Positions 12,543 through 12,769 of a stretch of DNA of 12,769 bases are shown piece by piece. The notes beneath the pieces were generated by a model. That model was not told the DNA's origin. It did no database searches and saw nothing but the letters and a program-made list of their open reading frames with translations. Both the position numbers and the translations under genes were made by a program. The DNA comes from Acanthaster planci (taxonomy: Eukaryota > Echinodermata > Asteroidea > Valvatida > Acanthasteridae). The DNA lies in contig NW_019091355.1 in the NCBI RefSeq assembly GCF_001949145.1, forward strand, positions 473,434 through 486,202, given 5' to 3'. Position 1 is the first letter of the stretch; each line of letters opens with the position of its first letter.

Positions 12543-12769
12543 GTAATTGAAAATTTAGTGGAACATTGAATGAGGTAGAAACTTACCTTTGACCCTCCTG
12601 CTGCATTTAGGAAAAAATGTAAAGAACATTTTGTTCACCGGTCCACGTTCAGTCATTTACATTCAAGAAATAAGTGCACAGATACTAGCTAAAAGTTCCC
12701 TGGTTTCTCCACATTCTGGAATGTGAAAGGAAACAGCAGGAACCAGTCTAGAGGAGAAAACTTTTTTCT
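12543..12769 (+). other. Intron 23 (partial)
   Basis: The 227 bases after the exon 23 donor gtaatt. They contain the palindrome CACATTC-TG-GAATGTG (12710-12725), with CTGGTT and AACCAG arms around it (about 12700-12746). No further exon is visible before the window ends. Confidence 0.75.

Noticed and set aside
1-12769. A previously undescribed defence or other multi-gene system
   Set aside because: All strong coding signal belongs to one spliced animal cadherin gene. No second gene or cluster is present.

Overview
The window holds the middle of one large protein-coding gene of an animal, read on the + strand from end to end. Twenty-three exons join, with GT..AG boundaries and matching phases at every junction, into a single open reading frame of 3,297 bases (1,099 residues). 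It enters at base 1 and leaves at the donor after base 12542. The product is a run of extracellular cadherin (EC) repeats: two partial ones at the ends and nine complete ones between, each about 100-115 residues. No signal peptide, transmembrane segment or cytoplasmic tail lies here, so both ends of the gene are outside. The general class (a non-classical, many-repeat cadherin of the FAT / CDH23 / PCDH15 / CDHR type) is clear. The exact orthologue cannot be named from sequence alone.

The repeats, named A to K here, with residues of the joined product: A 1-119 (partial), B 120-224, C 225-329, D 330-437, E 438-540, F 541-641, G 642-752, H 753-858, I 859-973, J 974-1087, K from 1088 (partial). 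The calcium-binding signatures (DxNDN linker, LDRE, DxD) are good in D-G and decayed or absent in A-C and H-J. A canonical, presumably rigid core thus sits between atypical arms.

The organism is a metazoan with compact genes: introns run from 161 to 851 bases and exons from 80 to 303. Introns are AT-rich. The motif TAGGCCTAT occurs five times, all in introns. From memory this word is abundant in echinoderm and hemichordate genomes, so an invertebrate deuterostome is my best guess, held loosely.

Layout: 1-4300, repeats A-D with introns of moderate size; 4272-6002, two large introns around a single exon; 6003-8884, the canonical repeats E-G in short exons; 8885-12542, atypical repeats H-J with large introns. 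I found no second gene, tRNA, rRNA or CRISPR array. The non-coding interest lies in the introns: a foldback element in intron 20; an IR-1 nuclear-receptor-type palindrome and a YY1-type site in intron 14; a C/EBP-type palindrome, a P3 homeodomain site and three ACGCGCGT words in intron 10; two CTCF-like sites in intron 18; and a hairpin that places the exon 19 donor in its loop. These motif calls are sequence matches only. None is shown to be functional.
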